64,000 nt of DNA from 67-14 sp020438345 (lineage in GTDB: Bacteria > Actinomycetota > Thermoleophilia > Solirubrobacterales > 70-9). The stretch covers positions 9,705 to 73,704 of the forward strand of contig CALMSY010000015.1 in assembly GCA_937872475.1 (NCBI GenBank), read 5' to 3'. Every line of letters starts with the position of its first letter. The stretch's first letter is position 1. The position numbers and the translations under genes are program-made. Below, in pieces: positions 46,382-54,639 of this stretch. The notes beneath the pieces are model-generated. The model had not been told where the DNA came from and made no database searches. It was given only the letters and a program-made list of their open reading frames with translations.

Positions 46382-47674
46382 ATGTCTTCAGCTGGAAAAA
46401 ACCCCGATCCGGACCGACCGGAATACAACGTCTATCGCTCGCGCCGTGGCTTTTTCTCCCGGTTACGCAAGCCGGACCTCGAATCCCTGAGCGGAAAAGA
46501 GAGGCGCGGAGCGGAGCGGGAGCGTGCATCCAGGGCTGATCGGCAGGACCTACCCTACGAAGTCCACCGCGGCGGCTCCGGCCGGGGTGGGGGCCGGGGC
46601 GGAAGTTCCCGCTTTCGTGACCGCCTTTCGGGCCGTTCCGGAGGCCGCAAAAGCGGGCGCCGGGGCGGGCGTCGGTGGTTAAAGTGGATCCTCGTTGCCT
46701 GCCTCGGATGGTTCGCCCTGAGCGCACTTGCCTTCGCCGTTTCGGCCCAGCTCCAGTCGATGAAGCTCGACGGGGACGCAAGCGCCGCGCTGGGCGGAAA
46801 TCCGTGGCTCCTGACCAGCCCCCAGAACATCCTGATCATCGGCACAGATTCCAGGCCACCGGACACGCTGGAGCCAGGTGCGGCCGAGGAGGAACGCTGT
46901 TACGAACAACAGGCCGAGGGGCAGGCCCCGCGTGATGGCTGCCCGGGCGCGCGGGCGGACACCCTGATGGTGGTCCGGGCCGGCGGGGCCAAGTTCAAGA
47001 AGCTCGGAATTCCGCGTGACAGTTACGCCGAGATCCCCGGTCACGGTTCCGAGAAGATCAACGGTGCCTATGCGTACGGTGGAGCCGCGCTCCAGGTCGA
47101 GACGGTCGAGAACTTCCTAGGGATCCAGATCGACCACATCGTGATCCTCAACTTCACCGGTTTCGAGGACTTCATCGACGCGATCGGCGGAGTCAAGGTT
47201 GACGTGCCGGTCAGGCTTTGCGCGGATATCTCTGGCGGAAAGGCGAATGGCGGCTGGTCGATCGACCTGAAGCAGGGTTCGAACACGCTCGATGGGGAAA
47301 CCGCTCTGGCCTATGCCCGGACCCGCAAGCCGAGCCCCTGCCCAGGCGCCGGCTCAAGCGCCTTCACCGAGGGCTACGACGACCTCGACCGGGCAGCCGC
47401 CCAGCAGCTGGTGATGAACGGAATCAAGCAGCGCCTCACCGACCCGCTTCGCCTTCCCTACAACTTCATCAAGGGTCCGATAATCGGCTGGACCGCGCCA
47501 AAGGCCTTCGTCTCCAACATGGGGTTCTTTACTCTCCCCCAGCTCGCTCTTTCCACCGTCTTCGCCGGTTCTTCGCAACCGGATGTGCTGATCCCCTCCG
47601 GCAACGGGCCGGGAGGCAGCCTCGAAATCCCGGAATCAGAACGCCAGCGCGCCGCCGCCGCACTCGAAGGTTGA
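46382..47674 (+). CDS. LytR-CpsA-Psr (LCP) family cell-wall glycopolymer ligase
   Basis: 430 residues. A basic, Arg/Gly-rich cytoplasmic tail (1-97), a single membrane helix (about 98-120), then the LCP domain: NILIIGTDSRP, ADTLMVVRA, LGIPRDSYAEIPGHGSEKINGAYAYGG, and LDGETALAYARTR. These enzymes attach wall teichoic acids, arabinogalactan or capsule to peptidoglycan using the conserved Arg/Asp residues and a polyprenyl-phosphate ligand. An extra Cys-bearing insert (EERCYEQQAEGQAPRDGC) may form a disulfide. Divergent from the glucokinase. Confidence 0.9.
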   Translation: MSSAGKNPDPDRPEYNVYRSRRGFFSRLRKPDLESLSGKERRGAERERASRADRQDLPYEVHRGGSGRGGGRGGSSRFRDRLSGRSGGRKSGRRGGRRWLKWILVACLGWFALSALAFAVSAQLQSMKLDGDASAALGGNPWLLTSPQNILIIGTDSRPPDTLEPGAAEEERCYEQQAEGQAPRDGCPGARADTLMVVRAGGAKFKKLGIPRDSYAEIPGHGSEKINGAYAYGGAALQVETVENFLGIQIDHIVILNFTGFEDFIDAIGGVKVDVPVRLCADISGGKANGGWSIDLKQGSNTLDGETALAYARTRKPSPCPGAGSSAFTEGYDDLDRAAAQQLVMNGIKQRLTDPLRLPYNFIKGPIIGWTAPKAFVSNMGFFTLPQLALSTVFAGSSQPDVLIPSGNGPGGSLEIPESERQRAAAALEG

Positions 47675-47708
47675 TCGCGATCGAAATGCAGGGCGGGGGC
47701 GTCGACCC

Positions 47709-48116
47709 TCAGACCGGCGGGGTGAGGGCATTGAGTCCCATCGCCTCCGCTGCGTCACGCTGACGATCATCGAAGGTGACGAACTGACATTCCGATGGAA
47801 GGATCCTTAGCGCAGCAAGGTGAATTGCATCCAGGGTCCTGACCCTGAAATCGCGACCGATTTCGACTGCCCGGACGATGCAATCAGCATCAATCGGGAC
47901 CAACTGAAACGCGTCGAGGTCGCGAGCCAATACTGCGTCGGCTTCCGACACGCGACCAGTCGGCTCCAGCGACTTGGCCACCGCAATCGGGACCTCTGCC
48001 GCCAACAGAGTTGAGCCTGTCCACACCGGATCCCGGTCCATCAGGTCCAGGAGCCATTCGGTGTGCTCCTCTTCCCGGTATCGCTTGACTAGAGCCGAGG
48101 CATCGAAGGCCAGCAT
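47709..48116 (-). CDS. vapC: PIN-domain toxin (VapC-like)
   Basis: 135 residues with the PIN acidic set: D5 (MLAFDASALVKRY), Glu in LLAAEVPIA, Asp in LDAIHLAALRI and Asp in FVTFDDRQRDAA. VapC toxins cleave tRNA or rRNA. The start overlaps the stop of the antitoxin gene by one base (TGATG). A C-terminal GLNALTPP end is typical. Target RNA unknown. Confidence 0.88.
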   Translation of the reverse strand: MLAFDASALVKRYREEEHTEWLLDLMDRDPVWTGSTLLAAEVPIAVAKSLEPTGRVSEADAVLARDLDAFQLVPIDADCIVRAVEIGRDFRVRTLDAIHLAALRILPSECQFVTFDDRQRDAAEAMGLNALTPPV

Positions 48117-48400
48117 CAGATCTTCTCCTCGCGAAGTTCGGCCAGTACCTCACTGGTGGGTCGCCCCCCGGCGATCGGCTTCGGGCGGGGTGGCCGGGGT
48201 TCGTTGGCCTTGGGGCCGGGGATCACCCTGCCAGTTCGAATCAGCTCATCGAGAGTCAGGTCTTGCTGCTCGATGACGAATGGAGAAAGGACCGCTCTTG
48301 GCTCACCGTCGATCGTGACAACCACCGGTTGACCGGCAGCCGCCCGTTTAACGTGATTACTCAGGTCCGCGCGCAGTTCCCTGATGCCGATTCGATTCAT
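48116..48400 (-). CDS. vapB: Phd/VapB-type antitoxin
   Basis: 94 residues. The N-terminus RIGIRELRADLSNHVKRAAAGQPVVVTIDGEPRAVLSP is the Phd/YefM fold that binds operator DNA; the C-terminal part (about 55-94, Pro-rich then EVLAELREEKI) would wrap the toxin. Upstream by eight bases lies a perfect palindrome, consistent with autoregulation by the complex. Confidence 0.88.
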   Translation of the reverse strand: MNRIGIRELRADLSNHVKRAAAGQPVVVTIDGEPRAVLSPFVIEQQDLTLDELIRTGRVIPGPKANEPRPPRPKPIAGGRPTSEVLAELREEKI

Positions 48401-48407
48401 GATTCAA

Positions 48408-48425
48408 GTGTACACCACGGTACAC
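48408..48425. promoter_or_regulatory. Toxin-antitoxin operator palindrome
   Basis: GTGTAC (48408-48413), six bases, GTACAC (48420-48425), eight bases before the antitoxin ATG. Position and symmetry fit autorepression. Confidence 0.65.
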
Positions 48426-48431
48426 CCAGAA

Positions 48432-48794
48432 TTATTCGGAGCTTGAGGAGTCCGACGTGGCCTTGGATCCTGAATCCGAGGAGCCGGAGGAGCTGGAGCC
48501 CGAACCGGATTCTCCCGAGCCGGAAGAGCCGGAGTCGGAACTAGATGCCGAGCCAGAATTCGAGGTGCTCGAATCCTCCTTCGCGGATTCGGCTGCAGCC
48601 TTGGCCTTGTTGCCTTTGCGGGTGCCGTAGTCGGTGTTGTGGAAGCCGGAACCCTTGAAGTGAATGGCAGGCGAATGCAGGACCTTCTGGACCGGCGCGC
48701 CGCATTCGATGCATTCGGTCAGGGCGTCCTCCGACATCGGCTGGATGACTTCGAAGAGGTGGCCGTTCTCGCAGCGGTATTCGTAAATCGGCAT
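48432..48794 (-). CDS. FmdB-family zinc-ribbon protein with Ser-rich tail
   Basis: 120 residues. FmdB/CxxC_CxxC_SSSS family: MPIYEYRCENGHLFEVIQPMSEDALTECIECGAPVQKVLHSPAIHFKGSGF. One zinc ligand in the first knuckle (normally CxxC) reads C-ENGH, so His replaces the second Cys; the second knuckle CIEC is normal. The last ~60 residues are Ser/Gly/Asp-rich and disordered. Proposed as a regulatory or RNA-associated protein; function not settled. Divergent from glyS. Confidence 0.85.
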   Translation of the reverse strand: MPIYEYRCENGHLFEVIQPMSEDALTECIECGAPVQKVLHSPAIHFKGSGFHNTDYGTRKGNKAKAAAESAKEDSSTSNSGSASSSDSGSSGSGESGSGSSSSGSSDSGSKATSDSSSSE

Positions 48795-48849
48795 TGCGTC
48801 CGTGATTATCGCAGCGCGCCGCTCTTTCCGTCCCTATACCTTTCGACCA

Positions 48850-50241
48850 ATGAGCGATTACGCCACTGACAAGAACGAAGAAGTGACCATGGAGGAGATT
48901 GTTGCGCTGGCCAAGCGCCGCGGTTTCGTCTTCCCGTCCTCGGAGATCTATGGCGGCCTCGGTTCGACCTATGACTACGGTCATTACGGGGTCCTGCTCA
49001 AGAACAACGTCAAGAACGAGTGGTGGAATTCAATGCTGGTTCAGCGCGATGACATCGTCGCCCTGGACTCGGCGATCCTCCAGCACCCGAAGGTCTGGGA
49101 GGCCTCCGGGCACCTGGCCGGCTTCACCGACCCGCTGGTCCAGTGTCTCGGGGACTGCAAGCGCCGCTGGCGGGAGGACCATCTGCGTGAGGCGAACGTC
49201 GAAAAGGGCGGCAGCTACGACGACCCGATCGTCTGCCCCGAATGTGGCGGCGAGCTTTCTCCGCCGCGTAATTTCAACCTGATGTTTGAAACCCACATGG
49301 GCCCGGTCGCAGATGACGGCAACAGCGTCTACCTGCGACCCGAAACGGCCCAGGGGATTTTCATCAACTTCAAGAACGTGCTCAATTTCGCCCGCAAGAA
49401 GCCACCTTTCGGGATCGCCCAGGTCGGCAAATCCTTCCGCAACGAAATCACCCCGGGCAACTTCATTTTCCGCACCCGCGAGTTCGAGCAGATGGAGATG
49501 GAATTCTTCGTGCCTCCGGCCGAAGCCCAGGAGTGGTGGGAAAGGTGGGTCGAGATCAGGCACAACTGGTACCTCGAACTCGGGATCCGCCCTGACTTCC
49601 TGATGATCCGTCCCCATGAGTCAGATGAGCTGTCGCATTACTCGTCGGGAACCTCGGATGTCGAGTACCTCTTCCCGATCGGTTGGTCGGAACTCGAAGG
49701 GATCGCCAACCGCGGCAACTTCGACCTGACCCAGCATCAGGAACATTCCGGCGAAAAGCTCGAGTTCTTCGACCAGCAGACCGGCGAGCGTTACCTGCCG
49801 CATGTGATTGAGCCGGCCGCCGGCGCCGACCGGGCCGCCCTTGCCTTCCTCGTTGACTCCTACACAGTCGAAGAGGTCGAGGGTCGCGAGCGCACCGTGC
49901 TGCAGCTCCACCCGCGGCTTGCCCCGGTCAAGGTCGCGGTGATGCCGCTGTTCAACAAGGAAGGGATGCCGGAGACCGCCCAGGAAATCAACAAGGCCCT
50001 CCGCAAGGCCGGCATCCAGACCGAGTACGACACCGGTGGCTCAATCGGCAAGCGTTACCGTCGTCAGGACGAGATCGGCACCCCCTGGGGGATCACGGTC
50101 GACTTCGACACCAAAGACGACGGCCAGGTCACCCTGCGTGACCGCGACTCGCTTGAACAGGTCCGGGTCCCGATCGAGGGCCTGCCCGAACTGATCGCGG
50201 GCAAACTCGCCGAACCCTGGAAGTCCCCCAAACTGGGTTGA
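48850..50241 (+). CDS. glyS: Glycine--tRNA ligase (dimeric alpha2 type)
   Basis: 463 residues from the ATG at 48850 (MSDYATDKNEEV). Class II synthetase: GLGSTYDYGHYGVLLKNNVKNEWW, VYLRPETAQGIFINF, motif 2 FRNEITPGNFIFRTREFEQMEMEFF, motif 3 HVIEPAAGADRAALAFL, and the anticodon-binding domain LHPRLAPVKVAVMPL. This is the type found in actinobacteria, archaea and eukaryotes, not the alpha2beta2 form. A zinc-type CLGDCKRRW...CPEC insert is present. TATACC lies nine bases before the ATG without a ribosome-binding site. Confidence 0.95.
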   Translation: MSDYATDKNEEVTMEEIVALAKRRGFVFPSSEIYGGLGSTYDYGHYGVLLKNNVKNEWWNSMLVQRDDIVALDSAILQHPKVWEASGHLAGFTDPLVQCLGDCKRRWREDHLREANVEKGGSYDDPIVCPECGGELSPPRNFNLMFETHMGPVADDGNSVYLRPETAQGIFINFKNVLNFARKKPPFGIAQVGKSFRNEITPGNFIFRTREFEQMEMEFFVPPAEAQEWWERWVEIRHNWYLELGIRPDFLMIRPHESDELSHYSSGTSDVEYLFPIGWSELEGIANRGNFDLTQHQEHSGEKLEFFDQQTGERYLPHVIEPAAGADRAALAFLVDSYTVEEVEGRERTVLQLHPRLAPVKVAVMPLFNKEGMPETAQEINKALRKAGIQTEYDTGGSIGKRYRRQDEIGTPWGITVDFDTKDDGQVTLRDRDSLEQVRVPIEGLPELIAGKLAEPWKSPKLG

Positions 50242-50260
50242 ACCCAACGCTGATTGGCTG

Positions 50261-50292
50261 ACCCTGACGAATACGGGCCCAAACGTCAGGGT
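50261..50292 (+). terminator. Hairpin after glyS
   Basis: ACCCTGACG (50261-50269) and CGTCAGGGT (50284-50292), a perfect 9-bp stem with a 14-nt loop, 20 nt after the stop. No T-tract. Confidence 0.6.
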
Positions 50293-50390
50293 CGGGGTTC
50301 GTCCCTAACGGTCCTTTTCCAGAATCGCTGACCGTGGCCGGTGTCGAGGCATTCGCGCCCTCTGATCGCCTCTGGCAGGGGTCGTGGAAA

Positions 50391-50418
50391 TTGAGCCAGG
50401 GCAGCCGCCTGCCATAGT
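50391..50418 (+). promoter_or_regulatory. Putative promoter of the VOC dioxygenase gene
   Basis: TTGAGC (50391-50396), 16 bases, CATAGT (50413-50418), then six bases to the ATG. Implies a leaderless message. Confidence 0.5.
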
Positions 50419-50424
50419 CCACGC

Positions 50425-51297
50425 ATGAGGCCAGGACCCACCGAAAGCACAGCTGACGATGACCTCACCTACGGTGCCGTTCACCTGAACGTGACCGATC
50501 TGGATCGCTCGCTGGTCTTCTGGCGAGACCTGATCGGCCTAACAGAACTGGGGCGGGATGAACCCGGCCAGGGCCCGGCAAACGAAACAGGCATGGTGCG
50601 GCTGGGTGTGAACGATGCCGAACTGGTCGTGCTCCACCCGGGGGCGGTCAGGCCCGTCCAGCGCGGGTATTCGGCGCTTTACCACCTGGCGATCCACATG
50701 CCCTCCGAGGCGGAATTCGCCAGGATCCTCAGCCGGCTGTTCGCTGCCCGCTATCCGCATGCCCCAACCGACCACATCACCCATTGGGCGACCTACCTTG
50801 ATGACCCGGACGGAATCAACCTCGAGATTGCCTTTGAGACGATCGACCGGGTCAGAAGCCTCGAAATCGTCGGCGGTCGTCCGCAGATAATTGACACCGA
50901 AGGTCGGCGCCATGACATGACCGAACCGCTCGGACTGGAAGAAGTCTTCTCCTTCCGCGAAGACGATGACGACTCGAAGCCACTGCCGGAAGGGTGCCGG
51001 ATCGGACACGTTCACCTTTATGTCGGTGACATCGAAGCCGCGCAGTCGTTCTACGAAGGGGTCGGCTTCACTCCGCATATGGACGCCACCGGCATCGGCT
51101 TCGCCGACATGTCGCTCGGCGGCACCTTCCCCCACCGGATTGCGGTCAACACCTGGCAGGGCGTCGGTGCGCCGCAGGCCCCGGAGGCAACGGCAGGGAT
51201 GCGCCACTTTGAACTTGTCGACCCGGAAGGGACAGCTCCGGTGCGGGAACTCACTGACCCTTCGGGGAACTCCCTGGTCGTGAAACCCGCGGTCTGA
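50425..51297 (+). CDS. Two-domain VOC (glyoxalase/bleomycin/dioxygenase) protein, CatE-like
   Basis: 290 residues with two VOC domains: GAVHLNVTDLDRSLVFWRDLIGL (from about residue 11) and GHVHLYVGDIEAAQSFYEGVGF (from about 193). Metal ligands expected from the fold: His in VHLNV and YHLAIHM, Glu in LEIAFE for the first half, and His in HVHLY plus Glu in HFELVDPEG for the second. Resembles catechol 2,3-dioxygenase CatE of Bacillus (manganese or iron). Substrate unknown. No ribosome-binding site. Confidence 0.87.
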   Translation: MRPGPTESTADDDLTYGAVHLNVTDLDRSLVFWRDLIGLTELGRDEPGQGPANETGMVRLGVNDAELVVLHPGAVRPVQRGYSALYHLAIHMPSEAEFARILSRLFAARYPHAPTDHITHWATYLDDPDGINLEIAFETIDRVRSLEIVGGRPQIIDTEGRRHDMTEPLGLEEVFSFREDDDDSKPLPEGCRIGHVHLYVGDIEAAQSFYEGVGFTPHMDATGIGFADMSLGGTFPHRIAVNTWQGVGAPQAPEATAGMRHFELVDPEGTAPVRELTDPSGNSLVVKPAV

Positions 51298-51355
51298 CTC
51301 GTTGGAACTGAATTGCGCGCGGTCGGCCAGGTCACGGCGGTGAGATAGTGGGTCC

Positions 51356-52438
51356 GTGAAATCGACCTTTGATGCCCGCCTTTCCTCGCTTCGGTTTGCT
51401 TCGCTGAGGATTGTCCAGATCTGCCTGGCCGCGGGTGTTGCCTGGCTGATCGCCACCAGAGTATTCGGTCACGAAGAACCATTTTTCGCCCCGATCTCCG
51501 TGGTGCTGGTGCTTGGACTGGCGATTGAACGCCGTGGCCGCCGGGCCTACGAGATCGCTCTCGGCGTGGCCCTCGGAATCGCGATCGCCGATCTGATCGT
51601 GATGGGCGTGGGCACGGGCACCTGGCAGCTGATGCTGATAATCGGGCTGGCGATGTCAGCGGCAGTGCTTTCCGGTGGCGGGGTGATGCTGGTCAATCAG
51701 GCTGCGATCTCCGGGGTTCTGGTCGCAACTCTCCCGGCCCCGGACCTGATCGACTCGACCCACCGTTTCGTCGATGCTCTGCTCGGAGGGGGAATCGCCC
51801 TGACCGCGAATGCACTAACCCCGGTTGAGCCGGTGCGACTGGTCCGCCGCTACCTGGAACCGCTGCTTGCCAGGCTTTCCGGGACCCTGGTTGACATCGC
51901 CGACGCACTCGATCACCACAGCCGCGAGGAGATCGTCGCCGCACTCGAACGGGCCCGTGGCCTGGACCCCGCCGTCCGGGAAATGAAGATCGCGGTCGAG
52001 GCCAGCCAGGAGACGATTTCGCTGGCCCCGACCCGGCGCAGGTTCAGGGGCCGGGTCGACCAGCTCGCCGCGGCGGCAGAACCGATTGATCTGATGATTC
52101 GCAACACCCGGGTGTTGGCCCGCGCCTGCCAACGGGCAATCGACCTGGACGAGCATGTCCCCCCTAATGTTGTGGATGCGATCCGCGATCTGGCCACATC
52201 GGTGTCTTCGCTGGACCGGCATCTGGGTGGCGCGCCAGTCCGATCTGCCACGCGGGAGTCAGCACTTCGAGCCGCCGCGAGGGCGACAGCGGCGTTAGAG
52301 GAAACCTCGAATCTCTCTGTCAGCGTGATCGTCGGCCAGGTTCGATCGGCTGCGACCGATCTTCTGCTCGGCCTCGGCATGACGAACGAGGAAGCGGTGG
52401 AGCAGGTCCGCTCGGCCCGGGAGCGGCTGGGCGTCTGA
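51356..52438 (+). CDS. FUSC-family membrane protein (aromatic acid exporter-like)
   Basis: 360 residues. N-terminal half with five to six hydrophobic helices (FFAPISVVLVLGLAIERRGRRAYEIALGVALGIAIAD is the FUSC_2-type signature in two pieces), C-terminal half a long soluble helical region. FUSC proteins such as AaeB and YccS export aromatic acids or other small compounds. Possibly linked to the upstream dioxygenase, 58 nt away. GTG start six bases after GATAGT and no ribosome-binding site. Confidence 0.82.
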   Translation: MKSTFDARLSSLRFASLRIVQICLAAGVAWLIATRVFGHEEPFFAPISVVLVLGLAIERRGRRAYEIALGVALGIAIADLIVMGVGTGTWQLMLIIGLAMSAAVLSGGGVMLVNQAAISGVLVATLPAPDLIDSTHRFVDALLGGGIALTANALTPVEPVRLVRRYLEPLLARLSGTLVDIADALDHHSREEIVAALERARGLDPAVREMKIAVEASQETISLAPTRRRFRGRVDQLAAAAEPIDLMIRNTRVLARACQRAIDLDEHVPPNVVDAIRDLATSVSSLDRHLGGAPVRSATRESALRAAARATAALEETSNLSVSVIVGQVRSAATDLLLGLGMTNEEAVEQVRSARERLGV

Positions 52439-52483
52439 ACGGCTACATGGCTGTGAGGCCCGCCGCTTTCCCTCCTCGCCTGT

Positions 52484-53158
52484 TCATCGCTCGGGCGAGG
52501 ACCAGCGTTCCCCGGCTGAGGCTCGTTCCATCCCGACCCAGGCGAATTCCATGACCATCTCCAGGACCTGCTGACGGGGGACTTCCCGGTGTTCATCCCA
52601 CCAGTTGGCGACGGCGGTGACCGACCCCATCAGCTGCCTTGATGTCGCGTCAAGGACGAGGTCGAAGGCGGCTCCTTCCGGCAGCGACGAGGCCGGCATT
52701 TCCGGGGCCATCAGGGCTCCGATGATCCTTGCCACCTCCTCGAACAGCCGGTCGAAAGTCTCTGAGACATCATCGCTCGCCCGGTGTCGGATCAGCAGCC
52801 TCCAGGCATCGCGGCGTTCCTCGACGAAGGCCAGGAACCCGTCGAGCCCGGCGACAAGCCTGGCCTCGCTCTGGCCACCCGCCGCCGTCGCGGCGGCGAG
52901 CACCCGACCGAGCAGATCCCCGATCCAGGTCTCGAGGATCTCCCGGTAGAGGTCGCGCTTGGACGGGAAGTGCTCATAGATCAGGGCCTTCGATATTCCG
53001 GCCCGATCGGCAACTTCGTCAAGGGTTGTCTCCTGGTATCCGCCTTCGGCAAAGGCGTCCAGGCCCGCTTCGAGGATCAGCTTGCGCCGCTCGGCGGCCG
53101 GCAGCCGGCGGCGAACCACGGGTTGCCCATCATGCATGCTTTCTTCCGCTTCTCCCAC
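52484..53158 (-). CDS. TetR-family regulator divergent from the R2lox-like gene
   Basis: About 224 residues. TetR_N helix-turn-helix: RRKLILEAGLDAFAEGGYQETTLDEVADRAGISKALIYEHFPSKRDLYREIL. The C-terminal ligand domain has no known signature. The start is placed at the GTG at 53158, seven bases after TAGAAT on the minus strand; GTG 53164 and ATG 53137 are alternatives. It faces the R2lox-like gene across a 28-bp palindrome. In Mycobacterium tuberculosis the R2lox gene Rv0233 is likewise preceded by a TetR gene, Rv0232. Likely repressor of both. Confidence 0.85.
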   Translation of the reverse strand: MGEAEESMHDGQPVVRRRLPAAERRKLILEAGLDAFAEGGYQETTLDEVADRAGISKALIYEHFPSKRDLYREILETWIGDLLGRVLAAATAAGGQSEARLVAGLDGFLAFVEERRDAWRLLIRHRASDDVSETFDRLFEEVARIIGALMAPEMPASSLPEGAAFDLVLDATSRQLMGSVTAVANWWDEHREVPRQQVLEMVMEFAWVGMERASAGERWSSPER

Positions 53159-53169
53159 GTCCACAATTC

Positions 53170-53197
53170 TAGTAACTGACTGACCAGTCAGTTACTA
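53170..53197. promoter_or_regulatory. 28-bp palindromic operator between TetR and R2lox-like genes
   Basis: Arms TAGTAACTGACT (53170-53181) and AGTCAGTTACTA (53186-53197) are exact reverse complements around GACC. The palindrome overlaps TAGAAT on the minus strand and TACTAT (53193-53198) on the plus strand, so a bound protein would block both promoters. Confidence 0.8.
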
Positions 53198-53227
53198 TGC
53201 GCGGGTAGTCGAAACGAGGAGAAGCAC

Positions 53228-54514
53228 ATGTCAGTCGCGCAAACCGAGCCAGGCAGCAACCGGACCGGGACTATTTCCTATATGGATCTCTACCGCCGCT
53301 GGGAAGAGGGAAACTGGAGCGTGATGGAGCTTGATTTCTCCGCCGACCGGGTCGGCTGGGAAGCCCTCACCGAGCTGCAGCGCAGTTCTGCCCTGTGGAT
53401 GTACTCGATGTTCTTCTACGGCGAGGATTCAGTCGCCGACAATCTTTCCCCCTACATCGATGCCGCTCCGACCGAGGAGCAGGCCTATTTCCTCACCACC
53501 CAGCAGGTTGACGAGGCCCGCCACGCTGTTCTTTTCCATCGCTTCTTCAATGAGGTTCTGGAGGTCGAAGGAAGTATCGGCAGCACACTCGAAGCCACGC
53601 TTCCTCAGCTCAACTGGGGCTATCGTGGTGTCTTCGACCGGCTCGACCGAATGGCCGACGAACTCCGTGCCGACCGTTCACTCCCCCGGTTCGCACAGGC
53701 GATCACGCTCTACCACCTGGTCGTTGAAGGCACACTCGCCCAACCCGGCCAGCATTACATCGAAGACTTCTTCAACAAGGACGGTGGAATGCCCGGCTTC
53801 AGCGCCGGGATGGTCAACGTCTCCCGCGACGAACAGCGTCACATCGGCTTCGGAGTGAAGACCCTCTCCGAGATCGTCCCGCAATCGGAGGAATGCAAGG
53901 CGGCGATCGTTGAGCTATTTCGCGAGATCAACCGGTACTCAGTCGGGGTCTTCTGCCCGCCCGCCTTCGACCGCTCATACACCGAATGCTGGGGTTTCTC
54001 ACTGGAGGACATCTACGCCTTCGGCCTGAAGCTGGTTCGTCAGCGCTGGAAGACGATTGGCTTCCCGCTTGAGGAGATGCCCGACGACATCTGGCCCTTT
54101 GACCATTCTCTGAGTGCCGAAGAGATCGCGAAGTCACAGGTGAAGCTGCTACTTGCCGGGGTCACCGGTGCTCCCCATCCTTCGCCCGATTCCTCGCCCG
54201 AAATCCAGGGGCTGCTCTTCGACATGACCACCAGGCGGGCCAGAACCGACGAAGCCGGGAAGGGACCTTTCAAGGTCCAGTGGGACTTCACTGACGCCAC
54301 CCCCTGGAACGTGGTCGTGGACAACGGATCGACCCGGGCAGATCCGGGCAGTATTTCCGATCCGGACCTCACCCTGAAGACGAGCTGGACCGAGTGGGTC
54401 GGCATCGCGCTCAACAACCGGAACCCGTTGCGGGCGATCGCCGAGCGTCGCTTGACACCGAAAGGTTCACCCCGGGCGCTCAACACCTTCCGGAAAGTTT
54501 TTCCTCCAATTTGA
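53228..54514 (+). CDS. R2lox-like ligand-binding oxidase with C-terminal SCP2-like domain
   Basis: 428 residues. Residues 1-315 form a ferritin-like R2 domain: ELDFSADRVGWEALT, GEDSVADN, VDEARHAVLFHRFF, LYHLVVEGTL and RDEQRHIGFG. Predicted metal ligands: E66, E96, H99, E167, E202, H205. V69 and Y162 occupy the positions that form the Val-Tyr ether cross-link in R2lox proteins (Mn/Fe oxidases such as Rv0233). The last ~100 residues (KVQWDFTDATPWNVVVDNG, DPDLTLKTSWTEWVGIALNN) look like an SCP2 sterol-carrier domain, which Rv0233 (about 314 aa) lacks. GAGGAG precedes the ATG by seven bases. The fusion would couple a lipid-binding module to the oxidase. No nrdA-like partner is nearby. Confidence 0.85.
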   Translation: MSVAQTEPGSNRTGTISYMDLYRRWEEGNWSVMELDFSADRVGWEALTELQRSSALWMYSMFFYGEDSVADNLSPYIDAAPTEEQAYFLTTQQVDEARHAVLFHRFFNEVLEVEGSIGSTLEATLPQLNWGYRGVFDRLDRMADELRADRSLPRFAQAITLYHLVVEGTLAQPGQHYIEDFFNKDGGMPGFSAGMVNVSRDEQRHIGFGVKTLSEIVPQSEECKAAIVELFREINRYSVGVFCPPAFDRSYTECWGFSLEDIYAFGLKLVRQRWKTIGFPLEEMPDDIWPFDHSLSAEEIAKSQVKLLLAGVTGAPHPSPDSSPEIQGLLFDMTTRRARTDEAGKGPFKVQWDFTDATPWNVVVDNGSTRADPGSISDPDLTLKTSWTEWVGIALNNRNPLRAIAERRLTPKGSPRALNTFRKVFPPI

Positions 54515-54609
54515 TTTTCACCGCAACCCTTCCCGGTCACGACTGTTTACAGAAGCAGTCCGCGTGCCAGGGAGGGATGCACGGCAGGGGACTTATCGAA
54601 GTAAAGGGA

Positions 54610-54635
54610 GGTGGTGAGGCCAGAACCTCACCACC
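54610..54635. terminator. Terminator between R2lox-like and TetR genes
   Basis: GGTGGTGAGG (54610-54619), CCAGAA, CCTCACCACC (54626-54635): perfect 10-bp stem, near the TetR stop at 54640 and 95 nt after the R2lox-like stop. Confidence 0.8.
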
Positions 54636-54639
54636 TTGC

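Noticed and set aside
53228..54514. Class I ribonucleotide reductase beta subunit
   Set aside because: The V69/Y162 pair, TetR neighbour and lack of nrdA fit R2lox better, although the R2 fold is shared.
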